Assembly (NCBI RefSeq): GCF_000284515.1
Contig: NC_017668.1
Coordinates: 930,001 to 994,000, forward strand
Reading direction: 5' to 3'
From: Halobacillus halophilus DSM 2266
Lineage (GTDB): Bacteria > Bacillota > Bacilli > Bacillales > Halobacillaceae
DNA: 64,000 bases
Shown piece by piece: positions 1-8,195 of the stretch. The notes below the pieces were generated by a model, which saw nothing but the letters and a program-made list of their open reading frames with translations, ran no database searches and was not told the origin of the DNA. The number at the start of each line of letters is the position of its first letter. Within the stretch, counting starts at the first letter, position 1. The position numbers and the translations under genes were made by a program.

Positions 1-2
1 AG

Positions 3-1262
3 AATAACTATTTCCGTGTGGATAAGGATATGGAAACTAGCAATCCATCTGGTGTGAAAGTCGTTCATTATCACGGAAAGAATGAAGTGGATGAGGCGAA
101 GTGGGTGGTGAACCGGATCAAGGAGATTGTGGAAGCCCGGCAGGCAAACTATAGTGACATTGCGATACTATACCGGGCGAACTATCTGTCGCGTTCCATT
201 GAACAGGAACTTATCAGTGCTAACATTGAGTACACAATTTTTGGGGGCTTTAAATTCTTTGATCGACTGGAAATAAAAGATGCCCTGGCTCACTTACGTA
301 TGACTGCTGCGGCAGATGACCTGTCATTTTCCAGAATTGTAAATGTTCCCAAGCGGCAGATTGGTAAAAAGCGAATGCAGTTTCTTCGTGAACGAGCTGA
401 AGCAGAGAATCTATCTTTGTATGAAACTTTAAAAAAATATAAAGATCACGAACGGTTCAAATCAACAGGTGCTCATTCATTTATCGAAGCTATTGAATAT
501 TTAAAGAATCGAAAAGATGAGTTGAAAGTTTCTGAATTACTTCAGGAAGCACTGCAGAAAACAGGTTACGAAGCGTACCGGCGGGAAGATGGAGACCAGG
601 AGCGCCTGGATAACCTGACTGAATTACTTCATTCTATCTTTCAATATGAGCAGACACTAGGGGAAGATATTAATCTGGAAGAATATCTTCAGATGATTTC
701 GTTGTACACCGATAATGAACGTGACGATCAACTAGATTCTGTTAAGCTGATGACCATTCATACGGCTAAAGGGCTTGAGTTTCCTTATGTATTTGTAGTA
801 GGGATGACAGAAAGCGTGCTGCCAAATGTGCGTGCGCTCAGAGAAAGAAAAGAGCGGGCGCTTGAAGAGGAGCGGCGGCTGGCTTATGTGGCGGTGACCC
901 GTGCTGAACGAGAGCTTTACTTAACTGAATCTGAAGGGTTTCAAAATGGTGGCCAGAAGAAATATCCGTCCCGTTTCATTTTTGAAGTGGAAGATGATCT
1001 CTATGAAAGAATCGGAGAATTAGATGAAGCCCTCATTGAAGAAGCGAAAGAATATATACGAGCGACCCATCACAGTAAGGAAAAGGCTCCTGCAGTCTTT
1101 TTTGAAAAGGGCGCCCGGGTGAAACACCCTGTATTCGGAGAAGGTGAGATTGTGGATATAGATGAAAAGAAAAATACTTACCGAGTGTTCTTTGATAATC
1201 TGAAAGCACCGAGACCGATCAGCAGGAATTTCAAGAAACTCGAGAAACTAGAAGAATCCTAA
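3..1262 (+). CDS. UvrD/PcrA-superfamily ATP-dependent DNA helicase, C-terminal part (5' truncated by window edge)
   Basis: The reading frame is open from the left edge, so only the last 419 residues are present of a protein that is usually about 750 residues. Seen: the superfamily 1A helicase motif with VKLMTIHTAKGLEF, followed by LEEERRLAYVAVTRA (motif VI with the arginine finger), both typical of UvrD/PcrA/Rep. The C-terminus carries a small basic domain with VKHPVFGEGEIVDID, a Tudor-like tail also found in PcrA and YjcD. The region before motif VI (ALRERKERALEEERR) departs from canonical PcrA, and no ligA follows, so a YjcD-like paralogue is more likely than PcrA itself. The role would be 3'-5' unwinding in repair or replication-fork clearance. 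The family is certain; the exact orthologue is not. Confidence 0.85.
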   Translation, partial: NNYFRVDKDMETSNPSGVKVVHYHGKNEVDEAKWVVNRIKEIVEARQANYSDIAILYRANYLSRSIEQELISANIEYTIFGGFKFFDRLEIKDALAHLRMTAAADDLSFSRIVNVPKRQIGKKRMQFLRERAEAENLSLYETLKKYKDHERFKSTGAHSFIEAIEYLKNRKDELKVSELLQEALQKTGYEAYRREDGDQERLDNLTELLHSIFQYEQTLGEDINLEEYLQMISLYTDNERDDQLDSVKLMTIHTAKGLEFPYVFVVGMTESVLPNVRALRERKERALEEERRLAYVAVTRAERELYLTESEGFQNGGQKKYPSRFIFEVEDDLYERIGELDEALIEEAKEYIRATHHSKEKAPAVFFEKGARVKHPVFGEGEIVDIDEKKNTYRVFFDNLKAPRPISRNFKKLEKLEES

Positions 1263-1278
1263 AGGAAGGATCGGTTGT

Positions 1279-2364
1279 GTGAAGAATCTATCTGGCAATG
1301 AACTTTGGATGAATTCATTTGTAGTATTTGCGGTTGTACTGATTTCGGTAATTGTGGTGAGAGGTATTCTTATTGGCACTTTGAAGAAATGGAGCTCTAA
1401 TAAAGAGGAACGATCGAGAATTTTTTATATGATGCAAAGCATTATTAATTGGATTGCCTTATATGGAGTTGTCATCTATACTCTTTTTCATTTTCGAAGT
1501 GCCCAGTGGATGTTCAGTGCTCTATTTACGATTGGTTCAGAACCAGTATCTGTGTTCTTACTGATTATAGCTGTACTGATTATTTCTCTTACAAATCGCA
1601 TATCCAAGCTTTTTCGCGGATATGTGTTTCCGGGAGTGTATAAGCGGTATGAACTGGATCGCGGCGTACAGTTTACGTTCGACAAAGCGTTTCATTATTT
1701 AATCATGGTACTGGCTATTATAATCAGTTTATCTACGGTAGGGTTCGAGTTGAGCGCTCTTACGGTTTTTGCTGGAGTCATAGGAGTCGGGATTGGTTTC
1801 GGGATGCAGAATATTGCCTCTAATTTCATTTCCGGAATTATTCTTTTATTTGAAAGGCCGATAAAAGTAGGTGACCGGGTCATTGTGGACGAAATTATTG
1901 GTGACGTACAGCGTATAAATATGAGAGCAACCGTTATTAAAACCTTGGATAATGAACATATTATTGTTCCCAATTCGTATTTTCTGGAAGAGCATGTGAT
2001 TAATCGATCGTATAGCGATAAAGTAATGAGGTTAGTTATGCCGGTGGGGGTCGCTTATGGGAGTGATGTGCCTTTAGTGAAAAAACTTTTGCTGCAGGTA
2101 GCGGAAGATGAAGCAGGGGTTTCACCAACCGTTCGCCAGAGCCCGGAGCCCTTTATTAATTTTAAAGAGTTTGGAGATTCCTCTTTAAATTTCGAGCTGT
2201 TTGTATGGATCTCGGATCCTCAGCATGTGATACGAATCCGCAGCAATTTAAACTTCAGGATTGATGCAATCTTCAGAGAAAACGGTGTAGAAATTCCATT
2301 CCCACAGAGAGATCTGCATGTGAGGAGTGTAGATGAGAAGATTATAGAGAAATGGAAAAGTTAA
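1279..2364 (+). CDS. MscS-family small-conductance mechanosensitive channel
   Basis: This 361-residue membrane protein has about five hydrophobic segments in the first 190 residues. They are followed by the MscS pore helix and beta domain: the Gly/Ala-rich stretch GVIGVGIGFGMQNIASNF, then FERPIKVGDRV and IVPNSYF, which are hallmark MscS motifs. The length resembles the Bacillus YhdY/YkuT channels. It would open under membrane tension to release solutes on osmotic downshift. The GTG start is chosen because AAGGAAGGA lies 8 bases upstream. It begins 16 bases after the helicase stop, so the two may be co-transcribed, and it ends at a clear terminator. Confidence 0.9.
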   Translation: MKNLSGNELWMNSFVVFAVVLISVIVVRGILIGTLKKWSSNKEERSRIFYMMQSIINWIALYGVVIYTLFHFRSAQWMFSALFTIGSEPVSVFLLIIAVLIISLTNRISKLFRGYVFPGVYKRYELDRGVQFTFDKAFHYLIMVLAIIISLSTVGFELSALTVFAGVIGVGIGFGMQNIASNFISGIILLFERPIKVGDRVIVDEIIGDVQRINMRATVIKTLDNEHIIVPNSYFLEEHVINRSYSDKVMRLVMPVGVAYGSDVPLVKKLLLQVAEDEAGVSPTVRQSPEPFINFKEFGDSSLNFELFVWISDPQHVIRIRSNLNFRIDAIFRENGVEIPFPQRDLHVRSVDEKIIEKWKS

Positions 2365-2373
2365 AACATGGGA

Positions 2374-2405
2374 AGTCTGAATCGGATGAGATTCAGGCTT
2401 TTTTT
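2374..2405 (+). terminator. Rho-independent terminator after the MscS gene
   Basis: AGTCTGAATC (2374-2383) pairs with GATTCAGGCT (2390-2399) around a 6-base loop, with one G-U pair, followed by a run of seven T. Confidence 0.9.
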
Positions 2406-2539
2406 ATACTCCGGCTTTCCATTTGTATAATTGATGGAATTTTGAGATAATTACGATTGCAAGTTATTTTAGTATAGTAAGAGTTCCTTATTATTAAACA
2501 AATTGCGAGGAAGAAGGCAGGGTATCCGTTGAAGCGTAT

Positions 2540-2568
2540 AAAAAAACGCTCAGGTCCTACCCTGAACG
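2540..2568 (-). terminator. Terminator for the lipoprotein gene
   Basis: On the minus strand, CGTTCAGG pairs with CCTGAGCG around a short loop and is followed by seven T. It sits just past the stop of the minus-strand lipoprotein gene. Confidence 0.85.
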
Positions 2569-2573
2569 TCTTC

Positions 2574-3047
2574 TTAATTCATGGAATTTGCGATATCCAT
2601 GGCTTGCTGAGTCTGCTTTTCTTTATCCACGGCTCTGTAATCGATTTGGTAAATGACATCCTCATCACTATTGTACCATTCGACAAAAACTTGTTTTTCC
2701 TCTTCCCGTACTCCGGCCACGGAACCAGAATTTAATGGAATCTGCAAGTCTGTTTCCGCCATCTCTCCAGTCGGATCAAATAAGGTGGTGACGGTTAAAT
2801 CATGAGTTTTTGTAGACTGATAACGAACCGTTACTTTTTTTTCCTCGACAGAAGCTTCCACAGCTTTCACCTCAAAAGGAAGCTCATCCGGAAGACCGAC
2901 CCGTTCCTGTTTACTTTCCGGAAGAGTTTCAATTGGTTCTGCAAATGAACTAGGATAATTGGCTTTTAAGTCGCTTAAGGCTAAGTCGGCAGATGAACAT
3001 CCGGCTAAAAAAATTAGAACAGCAAGAAATGTAAGAGTTTTTTTCAT
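2574..3047 (-). CDS. Putative membrane lipoprotein of unknown function
   Basis: 157 residues. The N-terminus MKKTLTFLAVLIFLAGCSS is a type II signal peptide with lipobox LAGC, so the mature protein should be anchored by the lipidated Cys16 on the outside of the membrane. The rest is hydrophilic and predicted as beta-rich, with repeated short Val/Thr strands (VEEKKVTVRYQSTKTHDLTV). No enzyme motif is visible and I do not recognise the family. AAGGAGAG precedes the ATG. An extended -10 (TGCTAAAAT on the minus strand, 3090-3098) suggests its own promoter. It is a single-gene unit with its own terminator. Confidence 0.8.
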   Translation of the reverse strand: MKKTLTFLAVLIFLAGCSSADLALSDLKANYPSSFAEPIETLPESKQERVGLPDELPFEVKAVEASVEEKKVTVRYQSTKTHDLTVTTLFDPTGEMAETDLQIPLNSGSVAGVREEEKQVFVEWYNSDEDVIYQIDYRAVDKEKQTQQAMDIANSMN

Positions 3048-3223
3048 ATGGTGTCTCTCCTTATGACCAGGTAAAAATTCTCCCTTGTAATTTTAGCACA
3101 AAAGTATTAGAGATTGGATAGGGTTTCTAGTTTGTAGATGAACTAATAAGGGAACTCAGCCTACAAAGAGAATAGACGACGACGCTAGAGTGAGGGCAAC
3201 TCAACAGGAAAGGAAGAATTTGG

Positions 3224-3634
3224 ATGACCGTTCAAATACGATCGTTTTTAGAAAAGGACTTTCACGACATCCAGCAATTAAATGAGAAAGAGGGATGGAA
3301 CGGACTGATTGAAAGAAATGAAGAAACGTGTTGTTCCTGGTTGAATTCAGAGCCTGCTCTTGTAGCTGAAGAAGATGGGGAAGTAGTCGGCTATCTGCGC
3401 GGACTTACAGATGGAGCTGTGACGCTTTATATTTGTGAGATTCTGATTAAGGAAAGTCACCGTAATCAGGGGATTAGTGAGCAGCTAGTCCGGACCGCTC
3501 ATGAATGTTACCCGAGTACGCGAGTAGAGATGCTTGCTACCACTTCTTCCCACGAATATTATGAAAATCGCGGATATCGTTCGTTTTATGGTTTTAGAAA
3601 ATCACCAGAAGAAATGAAAAACGCTCGGAGCTGA
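3224..3634 (+). CDS. GNAT-family N-acetyltransferase
   Basis: 136 residues. The GNAT fold is visible as an N-terminal IRSFLEKDFHDIQQL helix, the central strand VGYLRGLTDGAVTLYICEILI, and the acetyl-CoA loop ESHRNQGISEQLV (a variant of the Q/RxxGxG/A motif). The C-terminal YYENRGYRSF is typical of the family. The substrate cannot be told. It is a monocistronic gene: AGGAAAGGAAG lies ahead of the ATG, and its TGA stop lies in the loop of the downstream terminator. Confidence 0.85.
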   Translation: MTVQIRSFLEKDFHDIQQLNEKEGWNGLIERNEETCCSWLNSEPALVAEEDGEVVGYLRGLTDGAVTLYICEILIKESHRNQGISEQLVRTAHECYPSTRVEMLATTSSHEYYENRGYRSFYGFRKSPEEMKNARS

Positions 3635-3652
3635 GGCTCCGAGTGTTTTTTT
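3621..3652. terminator. Bidirectional terminator between convergent genes
   Basis: ACGCTCGGAGC and GCTCCGAGTGT form an 11-bp stem with a 4-base loop. The plus strand continues with seven T, and the minus strand ends in TTTTTC. It separates the GNAT gene from the convergent membrane-anchored protein gene, and the GNAT stop codon sits in the loop. Confidence 0.9.
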
Positions 3653-3656
3653 AGGT

Positions 3657-4196
3657 TTACTTTTTGCCCTCTATATATTCTTTCTCTTCAGTCGGAGAGA
3701 GGATTCCGGTGGCTTTTCCAATCGTGCCATTCTGTAAATTCCAAATAGCATTGTGATCCTCATCTATGGTGGAGAAGTCCTCTTCCTTCCATTTAACCAG
3801 AATATCCTTGTACAGCTGCTTATGTTCTACGTCTGTCTGGTCAAGACCTTCAAGCAGCCAGGTTATTCGCTCGGGATGGATTTCATAGAACCCCCACTTT
3901 TTAGAAGCTTCTACTTTTTGATGAGACATTCCATGTATGTACTCTTTATAATGATAATCCGTCAACTCGTCTGCAGGCGTATCCTTTCCAAATGGATTTT
4001 TACCTGCTTCTTCATAACGGTCTAGTTCTTCCTCTGACACAGCCCCTGTAATCACTTCTTCCGCTTCGCGCAGATCTTCTGGGGAGCCGACTTCCTTATC
4101 CTCACCTGGTGTGAAAATATATTTTTGTACAACCCATCCTCCAGCACCTACGACCAGAAGGGTTATGAATAAAGTGTACCCGATCATTTTTTTCAA
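3657..4196 (-). CDS. Membrane-anchored protein resembling DUF6241
   Basis: 179 residues with one N-terminal hydrophobic segment (about residues 4-24) and then an acidic, soluble domain expected outside the cell. The stretch YIHGMSHQKVEASKKWGFYE followed by PERITWLLEGL resembles the Bacillaceae DUF6241 family as I remember it; this was not searched. No catalytic motif is seen. The ATG is preceded by GAGGAGAGGGGACT on the minus strand. The function is unknown and it stands alone between two terminators. Confidence 0.75.
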   Translation of the reverse strand: MKKMIGYTLFITLLVVGAGGWVVQKYIFTPGEDKEVGSPEDLREAEEVITGAVSEEELDRYEEAGKNPFGKDTPADELTDYHYKEYIHGMSHQKVEASKKWGFYEIHPERITWLLEGLDQTDVEHKQLYKDILVKWKEEDFSTIDEDHNAIWNLQNGTIGKATGILSPTEEKEYIEGKK

Positions 4197-4258
4197 AACT
4201 AGTCCCCTCTCCTCATCTTACTTGAAAGAAATAAACATGATCTTCCAATTATACACAA

Positions 4259-4293
4259 CAAGGAGCAAACTTTGAAGTTTGCTCCTTGTTTTT
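4259..4293. terminator. Strong hairpin terminator downstream of the SDR gene
   Basis: A perfect 12-bp stem (CAAGGAGCAAAC/GTTTGCTCCTTG) with a 6-base loop, flanked by a T run on the plus strand and a T/G-rich stretch on the minus strand. Its position fits termination of the minus-strand SDR gene. Confidence 0.8.
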
Positions 4294-4331
4294 ATGAGGA
4301 TAAAGATGTATACCTGTGTCACTCAAAGTGA

Positions 4332-5102
4332 CTATTGGTCCATATAGTGAGCCAGTTTAGCTGCAGTGGAACGAGGGACGAATTTAGAAGCGTAGGCCAT
4401 GGACTGGTTGGCTGCTCCTGGAACGATCACTCTTTTTCCTTTCACGAAACCGAGAAAGCCGGCTTTCGCTACATCTACAGGAGACATCGTGCTTTTTACC
4501 AGTTTTGTGTGCTCGGCTTTAGCCGTTTTGAAGAAGTTTGTATCGGTTGCTCCAGGGCAAAGGGTGGACACGGTAATACCTGTTCCGCGGAGTTCTTCGA
4601 CTAATGCTTCAGAGAATGATAGGACGTAAGCCTTTGAGGCATAGTACACAGCCATCTTAGGCCCCGGCTGGAAAGCGGCGGTGCTTGCGACATTGATGAC
4701 CCCTTTGGGTATATCAGGTAGAGGTGCTTTTTTAATATCCTGTAAGAATAAATGAGTTAATTCTGTAAGGGTGTTTACGTTGACTTGAAGCATTTTCTGT
4801 TGGTCGAGAAGGGGAAGTTCATCAAACTGACCGTTTAATCCAAAACCTGCATTATTCACAAGCACTTCCACTGTAAGCCCGAGTTCTTTCACTTTACTAT
4901 AGAGAACTTCAGCGGCGCCAGGTTCAGATAGGTCATGAGGAATGATCGTGACGGGATGTTCACCTAATTCTTCTTTCAGCTGCATTAGTTTATCTTCAGA
5001 TCGGGCGACAACAATAAGATTATAGCCTGATTTAGCAAACAGGCGGGCAAATTCGTAGCCGATTCCACCTGAAGCTCCCGTAATTAGAGCGGTTGGTTTC
5101 AT
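4332..5102 (-). CDS. Short-chain dehydrogenase/reductase (SDR), classical type
   Basis: 256 residues. The N-terminal cofactor motif TGASGGIG is followed by the structural motif NNAG and the catalytic Ser/Tyr/Lys set (NVASTAAF, then YYASKAY). This is a classical NAD(P)-dependent oxidoreductase of the YqjQ/DltE-like subgroup, a group that acts on many carbonyl or alcohol substrates; the substrate here is unknown. The start at 5102 is chosen over a longer upstream frame because GGAGAGAT precedes this ATG and the Rossmann strand begins right after it (MKPTALITG). Single gene, cytosolic. Confidence 0.88.
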   Translation of the reverse strand: MKPTALITGASGGIGYEFARLFAKSGYNLIVVARSEDKLMQLKEELGEHPVTIIPHDLSEPGAAEVLYSKVKELGLTVEVLVNNAGFGLNGQFDELPLLDQQKMLQVNVNTLTELTHLFLQDIKKAPLPDIPKGVINVASTAAFQPGPKMAVYYASKAYVLSFSEALVEELRGTGITVSTLCPGATDTNFFKTAKAEHTKLVKSTMSPVDVAKAGFLGFVKGKRVIVPGAANQSMAYASKFVPRSTAAKLAHYMDQ

Positions 5103-5241
5103 AAATAGATCTCTCCTTCTGCAATAATAGTTTGCCCTCAGTCTATACCCGAACCAGACCAAGGACAATCTTCTACCTTAAGTATACCCAAAAACTGGAT
5201 GACCTGAGGTGGAATATTTTGGTTGTGTAAATTTTTCATGA

Positions 5242-6015
5242 TCAGGAGATCTCTTTGTGTTTCAGGGTATGGGCTGCGCCTGCGAGCAGGAGAATGATAA
5301 ATAGGACAGCTGTTCCGGCGCTTCCCCACAGGGCGCTTGATAACTCTCCTGAGATTAAGGCATTTCTAAGGTGCGAACTGATTAGAGCCGGGCTCCATTC
5401 CACCACATGAGCAAAAATACTGCTAAGAAGATTCAAGGCAATCACGAGCGTTATCGTAAAGAATAAGACAAGACCGGCTGTTTTACTTAATGTATTCATA
5501 AAAATGCTGATGGTAAGAATGAGTGTCATCCATAAGCCGTAAAAGAAAACCATTCGCAAGAGGCTACTTGCTGATACTTCACCGAAGAGTAAATTCACAT
5601 AATACCAGCTGGCCAATAGACCAGTAAAAATGGATACCCAGATGAGTAAGGCGTAGGCGGCCCACTTAGCCGTAACGTACGAGTGATAAGCAATCGGTTT
5701 TACCAGAATTAGTTCGGCAACGCCGCTTTTACGTTCGCCGGAAATGGTCCCCATCGTAATTAAAGCGATAATCAGCACTCCAATAAGATTCAGCTGAGAA
5801 ACGCTCATCATGAAAACTTCGGAAGGGGGAGGTTCCGGCATTTCAAAAGTGGCACCCTCGGGAAGACCACCCGTTGCCTCCAGAATTTGAGGTAGATAAT
5901 AAGTGGTGAGTGGATCCGTAATGGCAAGCAAAATGAAAAGAAGAGGGACCCAGATCCATTTAAAATTTCTCCATGACTCCAACAGTTCTTTATTGAATAC
6001 GGTCAGCCACTGCAT
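5242..6015 (-). CDS. yxlG: ABC-2 type transporter permease (YxlG-like)
   Basis: 257 residues with six predicted membrane segments and the ABC-2 permease signature GTISGERKSGVAELILVKP between helices 2 and 3. It overlaps the end of the ATPase gene by 26 bases and is the last gene of the sigY-type operon, as yxlG is in Bacillus subtilis. With the upstream ATPase it should form an export-type ABC transporter of unknown cargo. In B. subtilis the downstream genes of this operon feed back on SigY activity. Confidence 0.88.
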   Translation of the reverse strand: MQWLTVFNKELLESWRNFKWIWVPLLFILLAITDPLTTYYLPQILEATGGLPEGATFEMPEPPPSEVFMMSVSQLNLIGVLIIALITMGTISGERKSGVAELILVKPIAYHSYVTAKWAAYALLIWVSIFTGLLASWYYVNLLFGEVSASSLLRMVFFYGLWMTLILTISIFMNTLSKTAGLVLFFTITLVIALNLLSSIFAHVVEWSPALISSHLRNALISGELSSALWGSAGTAVLFIILLLAGAAHTLKHKEIS

Positions 6016-6913
6016 AACTTTGCACCACCTTCATAAACAGATCTTCAAGTGTTATTCTTCCCATTTCAAACTGAAGAAGCGGCCAGTGTTCCTGCAATGC
6101 CAGATTCAGTATGTTTTCTCGTGCCCGCGCCTGATCTGTAACGTACACGTCGAGCGTTTCTTTTATTATTTCCGTACGAGTAACCACGTCTAAAGGGTCC
6201 AGTTTCTGCCTGTAAGATTCGGGATTGTCTTCAAATTGAAGAGAAATTTTATCAACTTGATGCCTGGCTTTTAACGAAGAAAGTGAGCCTGACTCCACAA
6301 TTTTCCCTTCATGCATAAGAAGAATTTCATCACTTGTTTCTTCAGCATCGTTTAAGATGTGGGTGGAATAAAGGATGGTTGCTTCCTTTTTCAATTCTTC
6401 CATTAAATTAAGTACATCACGCCGTCCAATCGGATCTAACGCGGAAACGGGTTCATCAAGCATCAACAGCTCAGGCTTATGAATCAGTGCCTGCGCTATA
6501 CCAAGACGTTGCTTCATTCCCCCGGAATACTTGGAAATCCTTCTATTCCTTACTTCAAAGATTCCAACTCTGGTGAGCAGCTGGTCCGCACGGGAAGCGG
6601 CTTCTTTCTTAGATAGGTGAGCCAGCTTACCGGCGTAGATAAGAAATTCTCTGCCTGTCATCCATGAGTGGAAATGAGGATGTTGAGGGAGATAGCCGAT
6701 ATGACGGCGAATATCACCGAAGTGCTCCCCTAAAAGTTCCACTGTGCCGCTTGTAGGGGAGATTAATCCAGCCATCATTCGAAGAGCAGTTGTTTTTCCG
6801 GCTCCGTTTGGTCCAAGAAGGGCAATACACTTCCCGGATGATAATGTAAAAGAAATATCATCAACCGCCCGGTTACTCTGATAGACTTTGGATAGATTTT
6901 GTACCGTAATCAC
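5990..6913 (-). CDS. yxlF: ABC transporter ATP-binding protein (YxlF-like)
   Basis: 307 residues. Walker A GPNGAGKTT, Q-loop GYLPQHPHFHSW, ABC signature YSGGMKQR, Walker B LLMLDEPVSALDP and H-loop STHIL are all intact, so an active ATPase is expected. The C-terminal 90 residues form the accessory domain seen in this export family. The GTG start overlaps the TGA of the preceding gene (GTGA), which indicates translational coupling. It partners the permease downstream. Confidence 0.92.
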   Translation of the reverse strand: MITVQNLSKVYQSNRAVDDISFTLSSGKCIALLGPNGAGKTTALRMMAGLISPTSGTVELLGEHFGDIRRHIGYLPQHPHFHSWMTGREFLIYAGKLAHLSKKEAASRADQLLTRVGIFEVRNRRISKYSGGMKQRLGIAQALIHKPELLMLDEPVSALDPIGRRDVLNLMEELKKEATILYSTHILNDAEETSDEILLMHEGKIVESGSLSSLKARHQVDKISLQFEDNPESYRQKLDPLDVVTRTEIIKETLDVYVTDQARARENILNLALQEHWPLLQFEMGRITLEDLFMKVVQSYAVADRIQ

Positions 6914-7137
6914 GCGTCAAACCTCCTGCCGAAAATAAAGTAAACGATAGGACCTAGTGTGTTGAAAAGGACAATTACCAACGCCCACACCCATTTCGGT
7001 CCGTTTGTTTCTTCTGTGCGAATTAAACTGATTAAGGCAGCAATCATAAGAATGATTTGTATGACGATAAGAGGAGCAATGATAGCTAGATTTTCCTGTA
7101 AAAACTGGATAGCATTCTGCATCATGAACATACTCAC
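6910..7137 (-). CDS. yxlE: PLDc_N-domain small membrane protein (YxlE-like)
   Basis: 75 residues with two membrane helices. The second half (NGPKWVWALVIVLFNTLGP then IVYFIFGRR) is the phospholipase D-nuclease N-terminal type motif found in YxlE. In B. subtilis YxlE is a negative regulator of SigY, and its position in the operon here is the same. Coupled to yxlF by a GTGA overlap and preceded by GGAGGG 6-10 bases ahead of the start. Confidence 0.85.
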   Translation of the reverse strand: MSMFMMQNAIQFLQENLAIIAPLIVIQIILMIAALISLIRTEETNGPKWVWALVIVLFNTLGPIVYFIFGRRFDA

Positions 7138-7152
7138 AACCCTCCTTTCATG

Positions 7153-7482
7153 TTAGTTGCTAGGAGACGGGTTTAGTGTGACCGCTGTTCCATAGGCCAT
7201 GATCTCGGAAGCGGAACTTGATATGCTGGAAGTCTCTAACCGTACGGCTATAACGGCGTCTGCACCTTTCGACTCTCCGTGCTCTATCATCCGTCCGATA
7301 GCCTGCTGGCGAGCCTGATCCATCATATTGGTATAGTCCGTAATCTCTCCTCCGACCAGGTTTTTTAATCCAGCCATGATATCACGGCCAATATGTTTAG
7401 ACTGAACCGTGCTGCCTCTTACAAATCCTTTTAACTCTTTAATCTCATAACCTGGAATAAAGTCAGTAGTCACGATAATCAC
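7153..7482 (-). CDS. YbjQ-family (UPF0145) protein
   Basis: 109 residues. It contains VTTDFIPGYEI, GFVRGSTVQSKHIGRDI and LVGGEITDY, the almost invariant core of the YbjQ/UPF0145 pentameric fold, a putative heavy-metal-binding family of unknown role. The GTG start at 7482 is preferred because AGAGGAAG lies 7 bases upstream and family members start just before IVTTDF; a longer frame would add a Lys-rich tail overlapping the previous gene by 56 bases. It lies inside the sigY-type operon, an addition compared with the B. subtilis layout. Confidence 0.85.
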   Translation of the reverse strand: MIIVTTDFIPGYEIKELKGFVRGSTVQSKHIGRDIMAGLKNLVGGEITDYTNMMDQARQQAIGRMIEHGESKGADAVIAVRLETSSISSSASEIMAYGTAVTLNPSPSN

Positions 7483-7657
7483 GTTGATCTTCCTCTCTTT
7501 TTTCTTTTTTTCTTTCAAGAATTAATCTGTATAGGATGATGATTAAAAGTAAATAGGAACTTAATACAAGGGCAATTCCTGCCCCCAGATGAAAAAAGAG
7601 GAGCCCATATCCCAGTAACTGAGCGGTTATAGCCAGGGTGATCAGCAGAATATTCAT
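7463..7657 (-). CDS. Small two-helix membrane protein of the sigY-type operon
   Basis: 64 residues: two hydrophobic helices (about 3-22 and 27-46) and a highly charged Lys/Glu/Arg tail. It is joined to the gene before it by an ATGA overlap and overlaps the YbjQ gene by 20 bases, so it is almost certainly translated. No family is recognised. By position it may be an accessory membrane component of the SigY control system. Confidence 0.7.
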   Translation of the reverse strand: MNILLITLAITAQLLGYGLLFFHLGAGIALVLSSYLLLIIILYRLILERKKEKREEDQRDYRDY

Positions 7658-7887
7658 GAATGATCTGACCCCTTGGTGTTCTTCTTCTCACTCCAGACGG
7701 TTTTAGTGAGGATCAAGTATACCAGGCTTGGAATTGGAAATTGAATAAGTCCTATAATTCCCCATAACCAGGGGGCTTTGCCTCTTTTTCTTGCTTTAAT
7801 GTAAAGAATAGAGCCTTGTGTAATTAATATAATCCCGATTAACAAAATCCCCCACAATGGGATTTCTTCAGGTCCATAATGCTTCAT
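7654..7887 (-). CDS. Small membrane protein (YxlD-like by position)
   Basis: 77 residues with two hydrophobic helices separated by a basic loop (YIKARKRGKAPWLWG), resembling the two-helix regulators of this operon. The ATG at 7887 is chosen because it overlaps the preceding TGA as ATGA; a GTG nine bases upstream is possible. In B. subtilis the gene in this slot, yxlD, encodes part of the membrane anti-SigY complex. Assignment is by position and topology, not clear sequence identity. Confidence 0.7.
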   Translation of the reverse strand: MKHYGPEEIPLWGILLIGIILITQGSILYIKARKRGKAPWLWGIIGLIQFPIPSLVYLILTKTVWSEKKNTKGSDHS

Positions 7888-8195
7888 GATCGCCACGCCA
7901 CTGTTCTGGAGTTTTCCTTAAAGTAGTAACCGAATAGAACGATAACGGAAAGCAGTTGAATTCCTATAAATACAAGCGGGGCGTAAACCACACTGACAGC
8001 TAAGACGCTAAGGCAAAGGATAGCCGTAAGCCAGAGGAGAGCGAGTTCGATCCACAGCCTCTTATACCAGGCTTCGGTTTCCTTCTGAACTAAATCAGTA
8101 AAGTAAGCAAGGGAAGGTTCCTCAACTTCAATCTCTTTATCCATTTGATGGGCAGTTGTTCGCAGCAGGCTGTCTATGTTCTTGTCATCCTTCAT
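7884..8195 (-). CDS. yxlC: Putative anti-sigma factor of the SigY-type operon (YxlC-like)
   Basis: 103 residues: a hydrophilic N-terminal half (MKDDKNIDSLLRTTAHQMDK) and two C-terminal membrane helices (about 50-90). This matches the topology of YxlC, the membrane protein that inhibits SigY in B. subtilis. Its start overlaps the end of sigY by 11 bases. The usual zinc anti-sigma HxxxCxxC motif is absent, as expected for YxlC. Confidence 0.75.
   Translation of the reverse strand: MKDDKNIDSLLRTTAHQMDKEIEVEEPSLAYFTDLVQKETEAWYKRLWIELALLWLTAILCLSVLAVSVVYAPLVFIGIQLLSVIVLFGYYFKENSRTVAWRS

Noticed and set aside
18..1262. Naming the first gene pcrA
   Set aside because: Motifs are shared across UvrD-type helicases, the region before motif VI differs from PcrA, and no ligA follows.
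2529..2735. A plus-strand 68-residue frame over the lipoprotein gene
   Set aside because: It begins inside a terminator, has no conserved features and opposes a clear lipoprotein gene.
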